Assembly (NCBI RefSeq): GCF_024710485.1
Contig: NZ_JANJUQ010000023.1
Coordinates: forward strand, 62,001-126,000
Direction of reading: 5' to 3'
Length of the DNA stretch: 64,000 nt
DNA from: Flavobacterium sp.
GTDB lineage: Bacteria; Bacteroidota; Bacteroidia; Flavobacteriales; Flavobacteriaceae
Numbering within the stretch: position 1 is the stretch's first letter; every line of letters begins with the position of its first letter. A program made the position numbers and the translations under genes. The notes beneath the pieces are model-generated. The model had not been told where the DNA came from. It did not search any database and saw only the letters and a program-made list of their open reading frames with translations. Shown piece by piece: positions 17,132-25,078 of this stretch.

Positions 17132-19117
17132 TTACAGATTGAAATTGAAGTTCACAAAAATATTTCTTCCCATACGGGGCACTTTGTTCCAGTCGGCATA
17201 AGAGGTGTAATAGGCGTCCAGTATATTTTCGACGCCTATTTTGGTGTACAAACGGCTGCCGGAAAACACAAACTTGTATCCGAAATTGGCATTCAACAAC
17301 ACAAAATCGGCGGTATTGGTTTCGCCGTACACCGAACCGTAATGGGTTTGAGCGGTGTTTCCAACGCATTCTACAGCCGCATTGTATTTGGGTTTGGTGA
17401 ACGTCAAAGCGGTTTTGTAACTGAGCGGATTAATCAACGGAAGGTTATTACCGTTGCTGTCTTTGCCGACACTGTACAACAAGCCGAAATTCCATTTCAG
17501 CGATTTGCTTAAGGTGAATTCCGAATTCCAATCGACGTTAAAAATCGTAGCAAAGGATAAAGCGGTGTACAATTTTACACCGCTGGCGCCTATGGTCATA
17601 GGGACTAAAGAAACGTCGGGCGTCCCAATGATATAATCCGAAATGCGAAAAAAAGAACTGCTGATTTTGGTGCTGATTTTTTCTTTTTTATAGCCGATGA
17701 ACGCATGGGTTTCGATCGATTTTTCGTTACTTAGGTTCGGATTGCCTACATAATCAAAACGGTCGGAACTGTTGAAGAGGTAAAAACCGTAACCTTCCGA
17801 AACCGACGGCGCTCTTTCGCCATAACCCAAACCAAAACCGTATTCCCATTCGCTTTTGTGGTAGTTATAATGGGCGGCGATGCTTTTGAGAAAACGCGTT
17901 TTTTGACGTGCCATCTCCGGGTAAAAGATTTGCAGACTTTGTAAGCCAAAATCACTCGCCACATCGTTGGTATGGCTTCCGGCAGCCACTGATAACTTTA
18001 GTCCCGAGTGGCAGTTGAAAACCCATTGGTCTTCGGCAAACAAACCGGTGTATAAGGTGCGCACATCGGGCCAAGTGTACATGAACATCAGGTTTTCGTT
18101 CGGGTCGCTTGGATACATGGTCATTTCGGCCACCGATTGGTTGTAAAACGCATTGAGGTTCACCAAAAAATGGTGGTTGTTTTTGACGGCCGTCGCTTTA
18201 GAATACATTCCGAATGTTTTGCTCCAGCCGGGCATGTCCATGTGAATGGGAACTGATGGTCGCGTGGTATCGTCCATACGATGGGTGATGGTGTTGAAAT
18301 ACACTTTGGTTTCCCAATCTTTCACTAAGGACGATTTCGGAACTACGACATATTTCAGAGAGGTAATTAACGCTTCTGCCAGAGATACGTCCATGGGTAA
18401 GGCCGGATAACCTACATCGGTGGCTTTGTCGTAAATGACGGAAGCTTCCAGTAGTTTGTTGGTAAAGAATTTGAACCCTGCGGTACCCAAGAAATTCAGT
18501 TTTCGAAATTGAGAATACAAAATTTCGCGGTTGTTTCCGGCGGCGTAGTTATCGGCTTCGCGGAACATGACATCGGTATCCACATAATACGTACTGTCAG
18601 TATAATTAACAGAAGAGCCCATAATTTTCTGACGGTTGTTGGTTTCGAAACCGGTGTTGAGGGCGAAATCCCATTTCTGACTTCCGAAACGGTTTTGGCT
18701 TCGTTTTAAATCGATAGCACCACCAATGGTTGACCCGAAACACGAGCCTTGCTGCCCGGATTTTATGGTAGCTTCCGATAAATTAGAGACTTCTACATAG
18801 GAAGTAATCGGATCCATTTTATCTGTACAAGCGCCAAAAATGCGCATGCCGTCTATGGTGATTAGCGTGCGTTCGGTGGCCATACTATTGATGAGCGGTT
18901 CCCAAGCATAAGCGCCGCGTTTGACCAAATCGACTTTGCTTCCTTTGTCGAGAAACTCATCGATAGTAGCCAGCGATTTGCTTTGTTTTTCGTGGATTTG
19001 TGTTTTTTTGCCGATGACAATCACTTCTTTTAAGTCTTTAGGCACCAAGGAATCTTTGGTTTCTTGGGCATACGAAAAGAAGCCACTGCACAACAGCAAC
19101 AAGAATAGATTTTTCAT
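17132..19117 (-). CDS. TonB-dependent copper receptor, OprC/NosA-like
   Basis: 661 aa from ATG 19117 (a GTG directly before it is less likely). Signal peptide ending SYAQ, plug domain (about 30-140) and a 22-strand type barrel ending in an aromatic residue plus FNFNL. The plug has CTDKM (C97xxxM101), and a barrel loop has HRM (H279xM281): the CxxxM...HxM pattern and the roughly 180-residue separation match the copper site described for Pseudomonas OprC/NosA. Inference: outer-membrane uptake of copper, needed for NosZ further along. Downstream of a lipoprotein rich in Met/His and a small Cys protein, under an Fnr-type operator at 20540. Confidence 0.85.
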   Translation of the reverse strand: MKNLFLLLLCSGFFSYAQETKDSLVPKDLKEVIVIGKKTQIHEKQSKSLATIDEFLDKGSKVDLVKRGAYAWEPLINSMATERTLITIDGMRIFGACTDKMDPITSYVEVSNLSEATIKSGQQGSCFGSTIGGAIDLKRSQNRFGSQKWDFALNTGFETNNRQKIMGSSVNYTDSTYYVDTDVMFREADNYAAGNNREILYSQFRKLNFLGTAGFKFFTNKLLEASVIYDKATDVGYPALPMDVSLAEALITSLKYVVVPKSSLVKDWETKVYFNTITHRMDDTTRPSVPIHMDMPGWSKTFGMYSKATAVKNNHHFLVNLNAFYNQSVAEMTMYPSDPNENLMFMYTWPDVRTLYTGLFAEDQWVFNCHSGLKLSVAAGSHTNDVASDFGLQSLQIFYPEMARQKTRFLKSIAAHYNYHKSEWEYGFGLGYGERAPSVSEGYGFYLFNSSDRFDYVGNPNLSNEKSIETHAFIGYKKEKISTKISSSFFRISDYIIGTPDVSLVPMTIGASGVKLYTALSFATIFNVDWNSEFTLSKSLKWNFGLLYSVGKDSNGNNLPLINPLSYKTALTFTKPKYNAAVECVGNTAQTHYGSVYGETNTADFVLLNANFGYKFVFSGSRLYTKIGVENILDAYYTSYADWNKVPRMGRNIFVNFNFNL

Positions 19118-19131
19118 CACGATTAGATTTT

Positions 19132-19163
19132 AAAGGTCTTACCCTTTTAGAAGCAAGACCTTT
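19132..19163 (-). promoter_or_regulatory. Intercistronic hairpin in the copper operon
   Basis: AAAGGTCTT (19132-19140) pairs with AAGACCTTT (19155-19163). It lies between the lipoprotein stop and the receptor start; no proper U run follows on the minus strand, so mRNA processing or partial attenuation is more likely than termination. Confidence 0.5.
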
Positions 19164-19176
19164 TGGAGTGGATTTT

Positions 19177-20025
19177 TTAGAATTCGACTTCGAAGAAAAT
19201 GCTGCTTTCCAACACGGTGTCGGTGATGGCTTCGCCTTTTAAAACAGTACCTTCGGCATTCAACAATTGTAAGTTGATTTTCCAGTAACCCGTCATGGTT
19301 AGCGATAGTTTGCCTTCGTACAAACCACCGGTTGTTTTTTGCGTAGCATCTACATTATTCGGAGAACTGTGGTTGCCCATACTTGGCATTCTCGGATCGA
19401 TTTTTACGGTGTAACCATCTACTACCGGGAAGTTCATCATGTCTTGCATTTTCCATACGCCGAAAACTACATCGTTAACGGCTACTTTTGGGTGGTGTGG
19501 TTCGGCATAGGCCACGATGTATTTGGTGCCGTCGGTTCCCATAAAAGTATTAACACGACGTTTAACAGCAGCCGGAACATCAATAACTGAAGTGGCAGAG
19601 TAGGCAGCGCCATTGATGGTGTAATCTACTCTTAAGTCCCAATATTCTGTAGCATTTTGCGCCATTTGGAATACGATATAACCTTGGTATAAGGTGCCGT
19701 TTGTAGTCACTTTTTCTACGGCCGATTTAGGGCAAGAGTGGTTCATCATGGTCATGTGCATGATAGGCATCCAATTGACTTCGGCATTTTTTACGTAGTC
19801 GCCGGAGGCGTTGTCTTTGATGCGTAAGGCGATTTCGTTATAGCCTTGTTCCAAGCTGCCCATGTGGGAATACAATTCGACAGTATGGGTTTCGTTAGCG
19901 AATTCTTTGAATTTGGTTAGGTTGGCTAATTCGTCGGTTGCCGGATTGCTGTCGTCCGAAGAACAAGAAGTAAGGGTTAAGGCCAATAAGAATAAGGAAA
20001 GCGTATATTTTAATAAGGTTTTCAT
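19177..20025 (-). CDS. Met/His-rich lipoprotein, probably copper-related
   Basis: 282 aa from ATG 20025; an upstream in-frame ATG (20100) would add 25 residues before a perfect signal peptide, so it is rejected. Lipobox TSCSS. The mature protein has two beta-sandwich-like repeats; the segments MPIMHMTMMNHSCPKS and PRMPSMGNHSSP are rich in Met and His, as in periplasmic copper proteins of the FixH/YtkA-like kind. Middle gene of a three-gene minus-strand operon ending in the OprC-like receptor. Inferred role: copper capture at the cell surface. Not biochemically assigned. Confidence 0.7.
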   Translation of the reverse strand: MKTLLKYTLSLFLLALTLTSCSSDDSNPATDELANLTKFKEFANETHTVELYSHMGSLEQGYNEIALRIKDNASGDYVKNAEVNWMPIMHMTMMNHSCPKSAVEKVTTNGTLYQGYIVFQMAQNATEYWDLRVDYTINGAAYSATSVIDVPAAVKRRVNTFMGTDGTKYIVAYAEPHHPKVAVNDVVFGVWKMQDMMNFPVVDGYTVKIDPRMPSMGNHSSPNNVDATQKTTGGLYEGKLSLTMTGYWKINLQLLNAEGTVLKGEAITDTVLESSIFFEVEF

Positions 20026-20130
20026 GATTGTAAAGTTTAAATAATAAAGATTTGATTGGAAGATTTTCCAATGCGATTCGGACATAAATCGTCCGGTCAA
20101 CCTCAGTAAGATTGATAAAAACGGTAAGGA

Positions 20131-20505
20131 TTAAGCCGAGAAAGTAGGCGGATGGAAAACGGAACCACTCGCTAAGTGAAAGTAAAGATTGGCGTAGTGG
20201 TTGCCAATAGCATTTTTATGCTGAAAAAAAGTTTGTCCAGTCAATAACGGTTGGATTTCCTGAAAGAACAGCACTTCGGTTTCTTGTACTTGGATTTTTT
20301 TTACCGGGGTAATTGGTTTTTCCTGTTCCGAAGCTTTGGCCAATTCTTTCATTAACTGACACTTTCCGTTACATTCTAATTCGGGTTTGGCTTTGTTTTC
20401 ACAAAGCACTTTTGAGATGTAATCGTAATTAATAATATAGTCGGCCACCGGGAGTATCGGTTTTGCGAACATCACAAGTGCCACTATGATTATTAACTTT
20501 TTCAT
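20131..20505 (-). CDS. Small secreted cysteine-containing protein of the copper operon
   Basis: 124 aa. N-terminal signal/anchor (KKLIIIVALVMFAKPILPVADYIINY), then the motif CENKAKPELECNGKCQLMKELAK with three cysteines, then a polar tail. Similar small proteins occur beside TonB-dependent receptors in Bacteroidota; function unknown. First gene of the copper operon. Its -7 element (TATCTTTG, 20510-20517) ends five bases before the ATG, so the mRNA would be leaderless or nearly so. Confidence 0.65.
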   Translation of the reverse strand: MKKLIIIVALVMFAKPILPVADYIINYDYISKVLCENKAKPELECNGKCQLMKELAKASEQEKPITPVKKIQVQETEVLFFQEIQPLLTGQTFFQHKNAIGNHYANLYFHLASGSVFHPPTFSA

Positions 20506-20509
20506 GAGA

Positions 20510-20517
20510 CAAAGATA
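20510..20517 (-). promoter_or_regulatory. -7 promoter element, copper operon
   Basis: TATCTTTG on the minus strand, a perfect TAnnTTTG. Its TA begins exactly 30.5 bp from the centre of the shared dyad at 20540-20555. Confidence 0.6.
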
Positions 20518-20539
20518 GGAGTTAAAAAACCTCTATTTG

Positions 20540-20555
20540 TATGATTTCAGTCATA
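20540..20555. promoter_or_regulatory. Fnr/Crp-type operator shared by divergent promoters
   Basis: TATGATTTCAGTCATA, a TATGA-N6-TCATA dyad midway between the copper operon and the regulator gene. Both -7 elements (20510-20517 and 20578-20585) lie symmetrically at the same distance, which fits a dimeric activator at about -41.5 of both promoters and autoregulation. Confidence 0.7.
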
Positions 20556-20577
20556 TTTTTAGTATTTTCGTTAAAAC

Positions 20578-20585
20578 TAAATTTG
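20578..20585 (+). promoter_or_regulatory. -7 promoter element, Crp/Fnr regulator
   Basis: TAAATTTG, a perfect TAnnTTTG; TA begins 30.5 bp from the dyad centre at 20547.5. Leader to the ATG about 60 bases. Confidence 0.6.
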
Positions 20586-20648
20586 TAACCATTAGCTGTA
20601 AAGCCTTATGAAATAAGGGGTTTTAGCTTAAAACACTCAAAATCAATT

Positions 20649-21239
20649 ATGCAAATAGACTTAGATTTACTCTATACTTGGGGTGCCATTGCTAAGGAAT
20701 ATAAAAAAGGCGAGATGATTTTTTGTGAAGATGAAACGGCCAATTTTTATTATCAAATTGTAGAGGGCAACATTAGGATGTACAACTCAAACGAAGAGGG
20801 CAAAGAATTTACGCAAGGGTATTTTTCCAATGGACAAAGTTTTGGAGAACCGCCTTTGTTTATTGATGAGTGTTATCCGTCTACAGCAGAAGCTTTTCAG
20901 GATAGCGTAATTGTGAAGTTGTCGAAAGACAAGTTTCTGAAAATATTGGAGGAATATCCAAGCATACAAAAACAGTTTTTAGTACAAATGTCGCGCCGGA
21001 TTCATTCTAAAGCGATGACCTCGAAAGATATCATCAATCAAAAGCCCGAGTTTAGAATACTGGCGTTTTTAAACGCACATAAAAAAGGAAAATGTTCCAA
21101 CGAAAAAGAGCAAATTCCGTTTACCCGACAAGAGATAGCCAACTTTACAGGGTTAAGAGTAGAAACGGTGATTCGCGCTTTATCGAAAATGGCCAAGGAA
21201 AAAAAGGTAGACATCATTAACCATAAAATATATTTCTAA
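20649..21239 (+). CDS. Crp/Fnr-family transcription regulator, likely of the N-oxide regulon
   Basis: 196 aa: cyclic-nucleotide-binding-like beta roll (about 10-115), dimer helix, and a winged helix with IPFTRQEIANFTGLRVETVIRALSKM. The recognition helix keeps E172 and R176 of the ExxxR contact pair seen in CRP and FNR. The four-cysteine Fe-S motif of true FNR is absent (isolated C26, C75, C149), so oxygen sensing by an Fe-S cluster is unlikely; DNR-like NO/haem sensing is possible. Beside six matching dyads in this window it is the obvious candidate to bind them, including the one at its own promoter. Its stop overlaps the next start by one base. Confidence 0.85.
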   Translation: MQIDLDLLYTWGAIAKEYKKGEMIFCEDETANFYYQIVEGNIRMYNSNEEGKEFTQGYFSNGQSFGEPPLFIDECYPSTAEAFQDSVIVKLSKDKFLKILEEYPSIQKQFLVQMSRRIHSKAMTSKDIINQKPEFRILAFLNAHKKGKCSNEKEQIPFTRQEIANFTGLRVETVIRALSKMAKEKKVDIINHKIYF

Positions 21240-22495
21240 TGCACTTTAAGGCTAAGTTCTGGTTGCAATTTTCATTGTTCAATTTGTTACTGGTAGCATT
21301 ACTTGGCTTGTTAATGCGTTACAAAATAGGTTTTGAGTTTCCGCTTTTCAACCAAAAGAACTTACAACATTCTCATTCTCATTTTGCATTTGCCGGTTGG
21401 ATCAGCCATACTTTAATGGTGTTGATGGTTGGGTTTTTGGAGAAGAGAGGCCCTTCGACTGCGCTCAGGGTGACAAAAATGAAAAGGACGTTTTCGTATA
21501 ACACCTTATTGACAGCCAATTTGATTTGCGCTTATGGGATGTTGGTGTTTTTCATCATCCAAGGGTATGCTGCTTTATCGATTGTATTTTCTACAGCTTC
21601 TATTGTAGTGGCTTATGTTTTCGGCTACCAATTTTGGAAAGATTTGAAACAGGTTAACCCGGAATGGCTTTCGGTGCATTGGTTTAAAGCAGCAATTTTC
21701 TTCAATGTGATTTCTTCCTTTGGGACTTTTGTTTTGGCCTTTATGATGATTACTAAAAACATTCACCAAAACGAGTATTTGGCTTCCATTTATTATTATT
21801 TGCACTTCCAATACAACGGTTGGTTTTTATTTGCCTGTGTGGGATTGCTTTTCCATTTTTTTAACCTGAAATCAACAGAGCATCCTTTCTTTAAAAAAGT
21901 GTTTTGGTTGTTTTTTGCGGCTTGTATCCCGGCATATTTTTTATCGACTTTATGGCTAAACTTACCAATTTGGCTTTATGTTTTAACCGTAGTGGCAGCT
22001 TTTGTTCAAAGTTATGCCTGGTTCAAACTGCTGGTTGTTTTGGCCCGAACCCGAAAAGGTTATTTTGAAAATTATCCGTTCTTTTTACGTTACATCATAT
22101 TGTTTGTTGCAGTGGCTTGCAGCATTAAAATAGTATTGCAACTCGGTTCCACCATTCCGGCTTTGAGTCAGTTGGCTTTTGGTTTCCGACCGATAGTCAT
22201 TGCTTATTTGCATTTGGTATTGTTGGCGGTGATTAGTTTGTTTTTGTTGTTCTATATTTATGTAAACCATTATTTCTACATCAGCAAACCCATTAAGTTT
22301 GGGATTATTTTGTTTTCTGTAGGCGTTTTTTTAAACGAATTGGTCCTGGCGGTTCAAGGTGTCGCTTCCTTCAGTTACACTTTAATTCCTATGGTGAATG
22401 AGTTGCTTTTTGCCGTGGCAGTATTGTTGGTTCTCGGAATTGCGGTTACAGCCTATTATTCTATAAAAAAAGTTAAAATTCCCCCGGTTTTATGA
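21239..22495 (+). CDS. Polytopic membrane protein in the denitrification cluster
   Basis: 418 aa, about 12 hydrophobic helices. The second helix has a histidine cluster LQHSHSHFAFAGWISH, and others carry HFQYNGWFLF and HLVLLAVISLF, reminiscent of haem/copper-binding polytopic proteins (NnrS- or oxidase subunit I-like), but no family can be named safely. Co-transcribed with the Crp/Fnr regulator (one-base overlap). Oddity: residues 71-80 (GPSTALRVTK) are encoded by a REP-like palindrome inserted in frame between two helices. Its stop codon lies inside the operator of the fasciclin gene. Confidence 0.75.
   Translation: MHFKAKFWLQFSLFNLLLVALLGLLMRYKIGFEFPLFNQKNLQHSHSHFAFAGWISHTLMVLMVGFLEKRGPSTALRVTKMKRTFSYNTLLTANLICAYGMLVFFIIQGYAALSIVFSTASIVVAYVFGYQFWKDLKQVNPEWLSVHWFKAAIFFNVISSFGTFVLAFMMITKNIHQNEYLASIYYYLHFQYNGWFLFACVGLLFHFFNLKSTEHPFFKKVFWLFFAACIPAYFLSTLWLNLPIWLYVLTVVAAFVQSYAWFKLLVVLARTRKGYFENYPFFLRYIILFVAVACSIKIVLQLGSTIPALSQLAFGFRPIVIAYLHLVLLAVISLFLLFYIYVNHYFYISKPIKFGIILFSVGVFLNELVLAVQGVASFSYTLIPMVNELLFAVAVLLVLGIAVTAYYSIKKVKIPPVL
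21451..21476. repeat. REP-like palindrome inside a coding sequence
   Basis: CCCTTCGACTGCGCTCAGGG followed by TGACAA, with CCCT/AGGG ends and an inner palindromic core. It matches the CCCTTCGACTnCGCTCAGGGTGAC extragenic repeat of Bacteroidota. Here it is read through in frame as GPSTALRVT. Confidence 0.65.
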
Positions 22496-22506
22496 GTACA
22501 ATCATA
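22491..22506. promoter_or_regulatory. Fnr/Crp-type operator, fasciclin gene
   Basis: TATGAGTACAATCATA. The -7-like element TACTTTG (22529-22535) begins 30.5 bp from the dyad centre. The operator overlaps the stop codon of the preceding gene. Confidence 0.65.
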
Positions 22507-22561
22507 AAATAACTGTTTCATAGTTAGGTACTTTGTATGCATAAACCAAGTATTTATTATT

Positions 22562-23113
22562 ATGAAAAATTCCATCAAAATTTTGCTTTTAGCTTGCTTT
22601 TTTGCGGCCGTAGGTTGTAAACAAAGCAGCGAAACCCCAACCGAAACCACCGAAAGTACACCAACCCAAAACGTAGGTCAAGAAGGCGTAGTAGATGAAA
22701 CTTCCAACCCGAATATCGTTCAGGTCGCTTCCGGCAGTAAAGACCACACTACTTTAGTGGCGGCTGTTAAAGCTGCCGAATTGGTTACCTCATTAAGCAA
22801 TGCCGGACCGTTTACGGTGTTTGCGCCAACCAATGCCGCTTTTGATAAATTGCCTGCCGGAACGGTGGAAGGCTTGTTGAAACCGGAGAAAAAAACCGAT
22901 TTGCAAAATGTTTTAGGCTACCATACCTATGTAGGTGTTTTGAAACCGGAGTACATGCAAGACGGTCAAGAGTTTGACATGGTATTTGGCGGTAAGGTAA
23001 AAATTACCAAACAAGGCGAAAAAACCTTTGTTAACGGTTCTGAAATTGTTGCTTCTATAGAAACTTCCAATGGCATTATTCACGTGATTGGTGATGTTTT
23101 ACTTCCAAAATAG
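22562..23113 (+). CDS. Fasciclin-domain lipoprotein
   Basis: 183 aa. Signal peptide with lipobox AVGC, a Thr/Glu/Pro-rich linker (residues 20-45) and one fasciclin (FAS1) domain with both conserved boxes: FTVFAPTNAAFDKLP and NGIIHVIGDVLLPK. Family role: adhesion or protein-protein contact at the surface; in several bacteria these genes lie beside NO and N2O reduction genes for unknown reasons. It has its own operator (22491) and terminator (23156-23189), so it is a separate member of the regulon. Confidence 0.88.
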   Translation: MKNSIKILLLACFFAAVGCKQSSETPTETTESTPTQNVGQEGVVDETSNPNIVQVASGSKDHTTLVAAVKAAELVTSLSNAGPFTVFAPTNAAFDKLPAGTVEGLLKPEKKTDLQNVLGYHTYVGVLKPEYMQDGQEFDMVFGGKVKITKQGEKTFVNGSEIVASIETSNGIIHVIGDVLLPK

Positions 23114-23155
23114 GATAATTATTAATTCAAATCTTGTTTTTCTTTTTTGAAAGAG

Positions 23156-23189
23156 AAAAGGCGTGGAAGTTGTCATTCACGCCTTTTTT
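23156..23189 (+). terminator. Intrinsic terminator after the fasciclin gene
   Basis: AAAAGGCGTG (23156-23165) pairs with CACGCCTTTT (23178-23187) with six T. The end of the T run touches the norC operator. Confidence 0.85.
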
Positions 23190-23204
23190 GTGATTAAAAT
23201 CATA
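23189..23204. promoter_or_regulatory. Fnr/Crp-type operator, norCB
   Basis: TGTGATTAAAATCATA, one mismatch to TATGA-N6-TCATA. TTTG of the presumed -7 element (23230-23233) starts 33.5 bp from the dyad centre, the same as at the fasciclin and nadA promoters. Confidence 0.65.
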
Positions 23205-23257
23205 AATCAAGACACTTTCTTTGCTTCTCTTTGTACTTCTATTTCAAAGCCTTTATT

Positions 23258-23695
23258 ATGTTTTCTCACGGAAAATACCTGCTTGTTTTACTACTGTTGT
23301 TGCTACTGTTTGCAGCTTACAATTACACCCTTTACACCACCCAATCGGACTATGGGACAATCCAACTTTCCGAAAAAGCCCTGCAAGGCGAAAAACATTG
23401 GCGGGAAAACAATTGTAATGCTTGTCACCAATTGTACGGATTGGGCGGTTATCTCGGACCCGATTTGACCAATGTATATTCTTTTAGAAAAGCAGATGAG
23501 CAGTATTTGAAATCGATGTTTAACAGCGGTGTCAAAGCCATGCCGCGATTTGATTTCAACGAAACTGAAAAGGAAGAATTACTGCAGTTTTTGATGGAAG
23601 TAGATCAAACCGGCACTTATCCCAACACCGAAGCCACGATTAAGCCTGACGGTTGGGTAAAAGTCCAATATAAAAAGGAAACCTATGAACACTAG
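23258..23695 (+). CDS. norC: Nitric oxide reductase subunit C (cytochrome c)
   Basis: Membrane-anchored mono-haem cytochrome c that passes electrons to NorB. 145 aa from ATG 23258; the upstream TTG (23231) lies before the predicted RNA start, so it is rejected. One N-terminal transmembrane helix (residues 6-22), haem site CNACH (C53, C56, H57) in the NorC-typical CNACHQLYGLGGYLGPDLTN, and a likely axial methionine in KAMPRF. Overlaps norB by 11 bases. The separate subunit shows a cNOR rather than a qNOR enzyme. Confidence 0.93.
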   Translation: MFSHGKYLLVLLLLLLLFAAYNYTLYTTQSDYGTIQLSEKALQGEKHWRENNCNACHQLYGLGGYLGPDLTNVYSFRKADEQYLKSMFNSGVKAMPRFDFNETEKEELLQFLMEVDQTGTYPNTEATIKPDGWVKVQYKKETYEH

Positions 23696-25004
23696 TCGCT
23701 ACCCGTTTTACTTTATTGCTGTCGGATTGTTGTCGTTGTTGTTGGGTTTGCTTTGCGGATTACTCGCTGGTTTTCAGTATGTTGTTCCCGATTTTATCAA
23801 AGAAACTTTACCGTTTACGGCGCTGCGACCGTTGCACACACTCTTTGTGGTGTCCTGGGTTTTGCTCACGGCTACCGGCGGGATTTATTATTATCTGAGT
23901 CGAAATAAGGCGCATTCGTTATCCGAATCGTATTGGGTTAAAGCGCATTTTTGGATTTTTATCCTGACGGGATTTGGTATTGCTTTATCTTATTTGTTAC
24001 GAAACTTTGCCGGAAAAGAATACTTGGAATTTCCGAGTTATTTCTATTTTCCCATTGTTTCAGGATGGCTGTTATTCGGCATCAATTACTTTAAAACATT
24101 AGCTGCCACTTTCAAAACCTGGCCGGTGTATTATTGGATGTGGGCCACCGGAATTGTGATGATGATTTACCATTTCACCGAAGCCCATTTGTGGTTGTTG
24201 CCTTATTTTAAATCGCATTTCATACAAAACACAGCATTGCAATGGAAGGCCGGCGGTTCCTATGTAGGTTCATGGAATATGTTGGTTTACGGTACTGCCA
24301 TTTTTGTCATGGCCAAAATCAGCCAAGATGAACGTTATGCTACTTCGGTCAAGGCGTTTTTCTTTTACTTTTTGGGCTTAACTAACCTCATGTTTGGCTG
24401 GGCACATCATGTATATATAGTGCCAACCGCGCCTTGGATTCGCTATCTTGCTTACGGCATCAGCATGACCGAATGGATTATTTTGGCGTCTATTATTTAC
24501 GACTGGAAAAAGAATTTAGCCAAAGCACCGTCAATCCGTTTTCTTATGGCTTACCAATTCATGCGCTTGGCCGATTTTTGGGTGTTTCTCAACATCATTT
24601 TGGCGCTGCTCATTTCGATTCCGGCGATTAATTTGTTTACCCATGGAACGCACATTACTGTAGCGCATTCTATGGGAACGACTATTGGAATCAATACGTT
24701 AATTTTGCTCTCTTCCGTAACTTATATACTCGAATCGAATCAGTATTCGTTTTCAGTATCAAAAATTCGATTCGGCATTCGCCTGTTTCAAACTTCCTTT
24801 GTGCTGTTTTGGTGCTGTTTGTTATTGATGGGTGTTCAAAAGGCACATTGGACCTTCTTCAATCAAGCCTTGTCTTTTAGCCAATTCCAAGACGATATGC
24901 ATTGGTTTTATCTGCTTTTTGTACTATTCGGGTTGGGCATTTTTATCGGCCTATACCGCATCGTATTCGAATTGCTCAACGGTTTGCGCCTATCCTTTAA
25001 ATAA
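23685..25004 (+). CDS. norB: Nitric oxide reductase subunit B
   Basis: Catalytic subunit of cytochrome c-dependent NO reductase (2 NO to N2O) in the inner membrane. 439 aa with about 12 helices. Conserved ligands visible: LRPLHTLFV in helix II (haem), MIYHFTEAHLW, WAHHVYIVP (binuclear centre histidines), and HGTHITVAHSMGTTIGIN near the end (haem ligands). Translationally coupled to norC by overlap. Family length 440-470 is met. No NorD/NorQ maturation genes are present in the window, which is common in Bacteroidota. Confidence 0.94.
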   Translation: MNTSRYPFYFIAVGLLSLLLGLLCGLLAGFQYVVPDFIKETLPFTALRPLHTLFVVSWVLLTATGGIYYYLSRNKAHSLSESYWVKAHFWIFILTGFGIALSYLLRNFAGKEYLEFPSYFYFPIVSGWLLFGINYFKTLAATFKTWPVYYWMWATGIVMMIYHFTEAHLWLLPYFKSHFIQNTALQWKAGGSYVGSWNMLVYGTAIFVMAKISQDERYATSVKAFFFYFLGLTNLMFGWAHHVYIVPTAPWIRYLAYGISMTEWIILASIIYDWKKNLAKAPSIRFLMAYQFMRLADFWVFLNIILALLISIPAINLFTHGTHITVAHSMGTTIGINTLILLSSVTYILESNQYSFSVSKIRFGIRLFQTSFVLFWCCLLLMGVQKAHWTFFNQALSFSQFQDDMHWFYLLFVLFGLGIFIGLYRIVFELLNGLRLSFK

Positions 25005-25012
25005 TCGTTGGA

Positions 25013-25028
25013 AATGACATATATCATA
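25013..25028. promoter_or_regulatory. Fnr/Crp-type operator, uncharacterised gene after norB
   Basis: AATGACATATATCATA, one mismatch to the dyad. The expected -7 position holds only TTCG (25054-25057), so this is the weakest of the six promoters. Confidence 0.5.
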
Positions 25029-25078
25029 CTTTTTCCCGAATGATTTCACAAAATTCGCCCCTTATTAATACGTACTAC

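Noticed and set aside
15057..19117. M13 peptidase as a fourth gene of the copper operon
   Set aside because: A 62-base gap with a -7-like TACTTTAG and an unrelated function make a separate promoter at least as likely.
25040..25078. Upstream ATG for the uncharacterised 603-aa protein
   Set aside because: Lies only 12 bases after the operator, before the predicted transcription start.
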